A stretch of DNA of 23,144 bases from DATFYM01 sp035315065 (GTDB lineage: Bacteria > Acidobacteriota > Terriglobia > UBA7540): assembly GCA_035315065.1 (NCBI GenBank), contig DATFYM010000229.1, positions 1 to 23,144 of the forward strand. The letters are read 5' to 3'. The translations under genes were made by a program, and so were the position numbers. Below, in pieces: positions 22,810-23,144 of this stretch. The number at the start of each line of letters is the position of its first letter. Position 1 is the first letter of the stretch. The notes under the pieces were generated by a model that made no database searches, was not told where the DNA came from, and saw only the letters and a program-made list of their open reading frames with translations.

Positions 22810-22910
22810 AAGAAGAAGTGACTAGTGACGAGTGACTAGTGACAAGAGAAGAAGCGTTCATAAGAAGAAGTGACTACTGACGAGTGATTAGTGACAAGAG
22901 AAGAAGCGTT
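22807..22910. repeat. 52-bp tandem duplication covering the ABC ATPase start
   Basis: Units 22807-22858 and 22859-22910 differ at only two positions. Each begins with CATAAGAAGAAGTGACTA and holds internal GTGAC/GAGTGA slippage repeats. The unit includes the CAT that is the ATPase start codon on the minus strand, so a second ATG exists 52 bases upstream in a different frame. Confidence 0.85.
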
Positions 22911-23010
22911 GTTGATGGATCTCTCGTTCACTCTTCACTGGTCTTTGCTCGTCACTGGTCACTCGCCACTGTCACTCGCCACTTGTCACTGCTCGTCGCT
23001 CGTCACTAGT
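22911..23010. repeat. GTCACT-type repeats in inverse orientation
   Basis: A tract of CACTGGTCACTCGCCACTGTC-like slipped copies is the reverse complement family of the preceding duplication. Together the two tracts could fold into a long imperfect stem in the leader of the ABC unit. The stretch is non-coding. Confidence 0.6.
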
Positions 23011-23063
23011 ATAAAGTTTCAGTAAAAGATGCACTGATTAGGTTTTCCTGCTATACTCGATAT

Positions 23064-23144
23064 ATGGCAGGAAAATCCAAACGCTCGAAATTGATTTTGA
23101 CACCTGAAGAAGTGAAAGAACTCCACCAACTCGGCCACTCGCGG
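23064..23144 (+). CDS. IS630-like transposase, N-terminal part (cut by window edge)
   Basis: 27 codons are visible: MAGKSKRSKLILTPEEVKE followed by LHQLGHSR. A basic start, then LTPEEVKELxxL, resembles the helix-turn-helix N-terminus of IS630-family transposases, which bind the element ends and cut at TA. The DDE domain lies outside the window. No Shine-Dalgarno sequence is present. TATACT (23052-23057) ends six bases before the ATG, compatible with a leaderless message. The left end of the element probably lies near 23010, just after the GTCACT repeats. Confidence 0.5.
   Translation, partial: MAGKSKRSKLILTPEEVKELHQLGHSR

Overview
The window looks like a chromosomal segment of an uncultured or little-studied member of the Acidobacteriota. 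I infer this from four things: a large Oar-type TonB-dependent receptor with an N-terminal carboxypeptidase-regulatory domain, an ECF sigma / zinc-finger anti-sigma / DUF4097-like / PDZ operon, GC-rich coding sequence, and spacers filled with low-complexity near-palindromic repeats. No rRNA, tRNA or marker gene is present to fix the lineage.

Region 1 (1-4300) is accessory and repeat-rich. It holds the 3' end of an unknown gene, a protein built of eleven 26-residue HEAT/LRV-like repeats, and a small retropepsin-like (clan AA) aspartic protease on the minus strand. Around these lie REP-like palindromes in large inverted pairs, a degenerate tandem tract, and an unexplained array of three diverged ~155-bp units between two direct repeats. 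Region 2 (4.4-8.7 kb, plus strand) encodes the outer-membrane receptor and an exported TlpA-like thioredoxin-fold protein. Region 3 (8.7-11.9 kb, minus strand) has two probable transcription units: a TPR protein followed by a ROK-family sugar kinase that lacks the usual zinc-binding cysteines, and an AmrS-type radical SAM enzyme followed by a four-helix membrane protein. Region 4 (12.1-13.7 kb, plus strand) encodes a MutT-like Nudix hydrolase and an exported WD40 protein, followed by the stranded C-terminal remnant of a secreted protein on the minus strand.

Region 5 (14.2-19.2 kb, plus strand) is the most coherent system. It runs from a structured leader through an ECF sigma factor, a membrane-anchored zf-HC2 anti-sigma factor with a HEAT-like C-terminus, a DUF4097-like beta-solenoid protein ending in a coiled coil and poly-Asp tail, and a two-PDZ protein ending in a coiled coil. 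It closes with a good intrinsic terminator. I read it as an envelope-sensing operon in which the sigma factor is held at the membrane and the last two proteins work in the periplasm. A hairpin between sigma and anti-sigma genes may tune their ratio.

Region 6 (19.2-23.1 kb) has a RAYT (REP-associated tyrosine transposase)-like gene, a stand-alone PII signalling protein with a recognisable promoter, an ABC-2 exporter pair, a tandem-repeat leader, and the start of an IS630-like transposase cut by the window edge. The RAYT gene together with the REP-like palindromes of region 1 suggests an active or recently active REP/RAYT system. No CRISPR array, prophage or secondary-metabolite cluster was seen.
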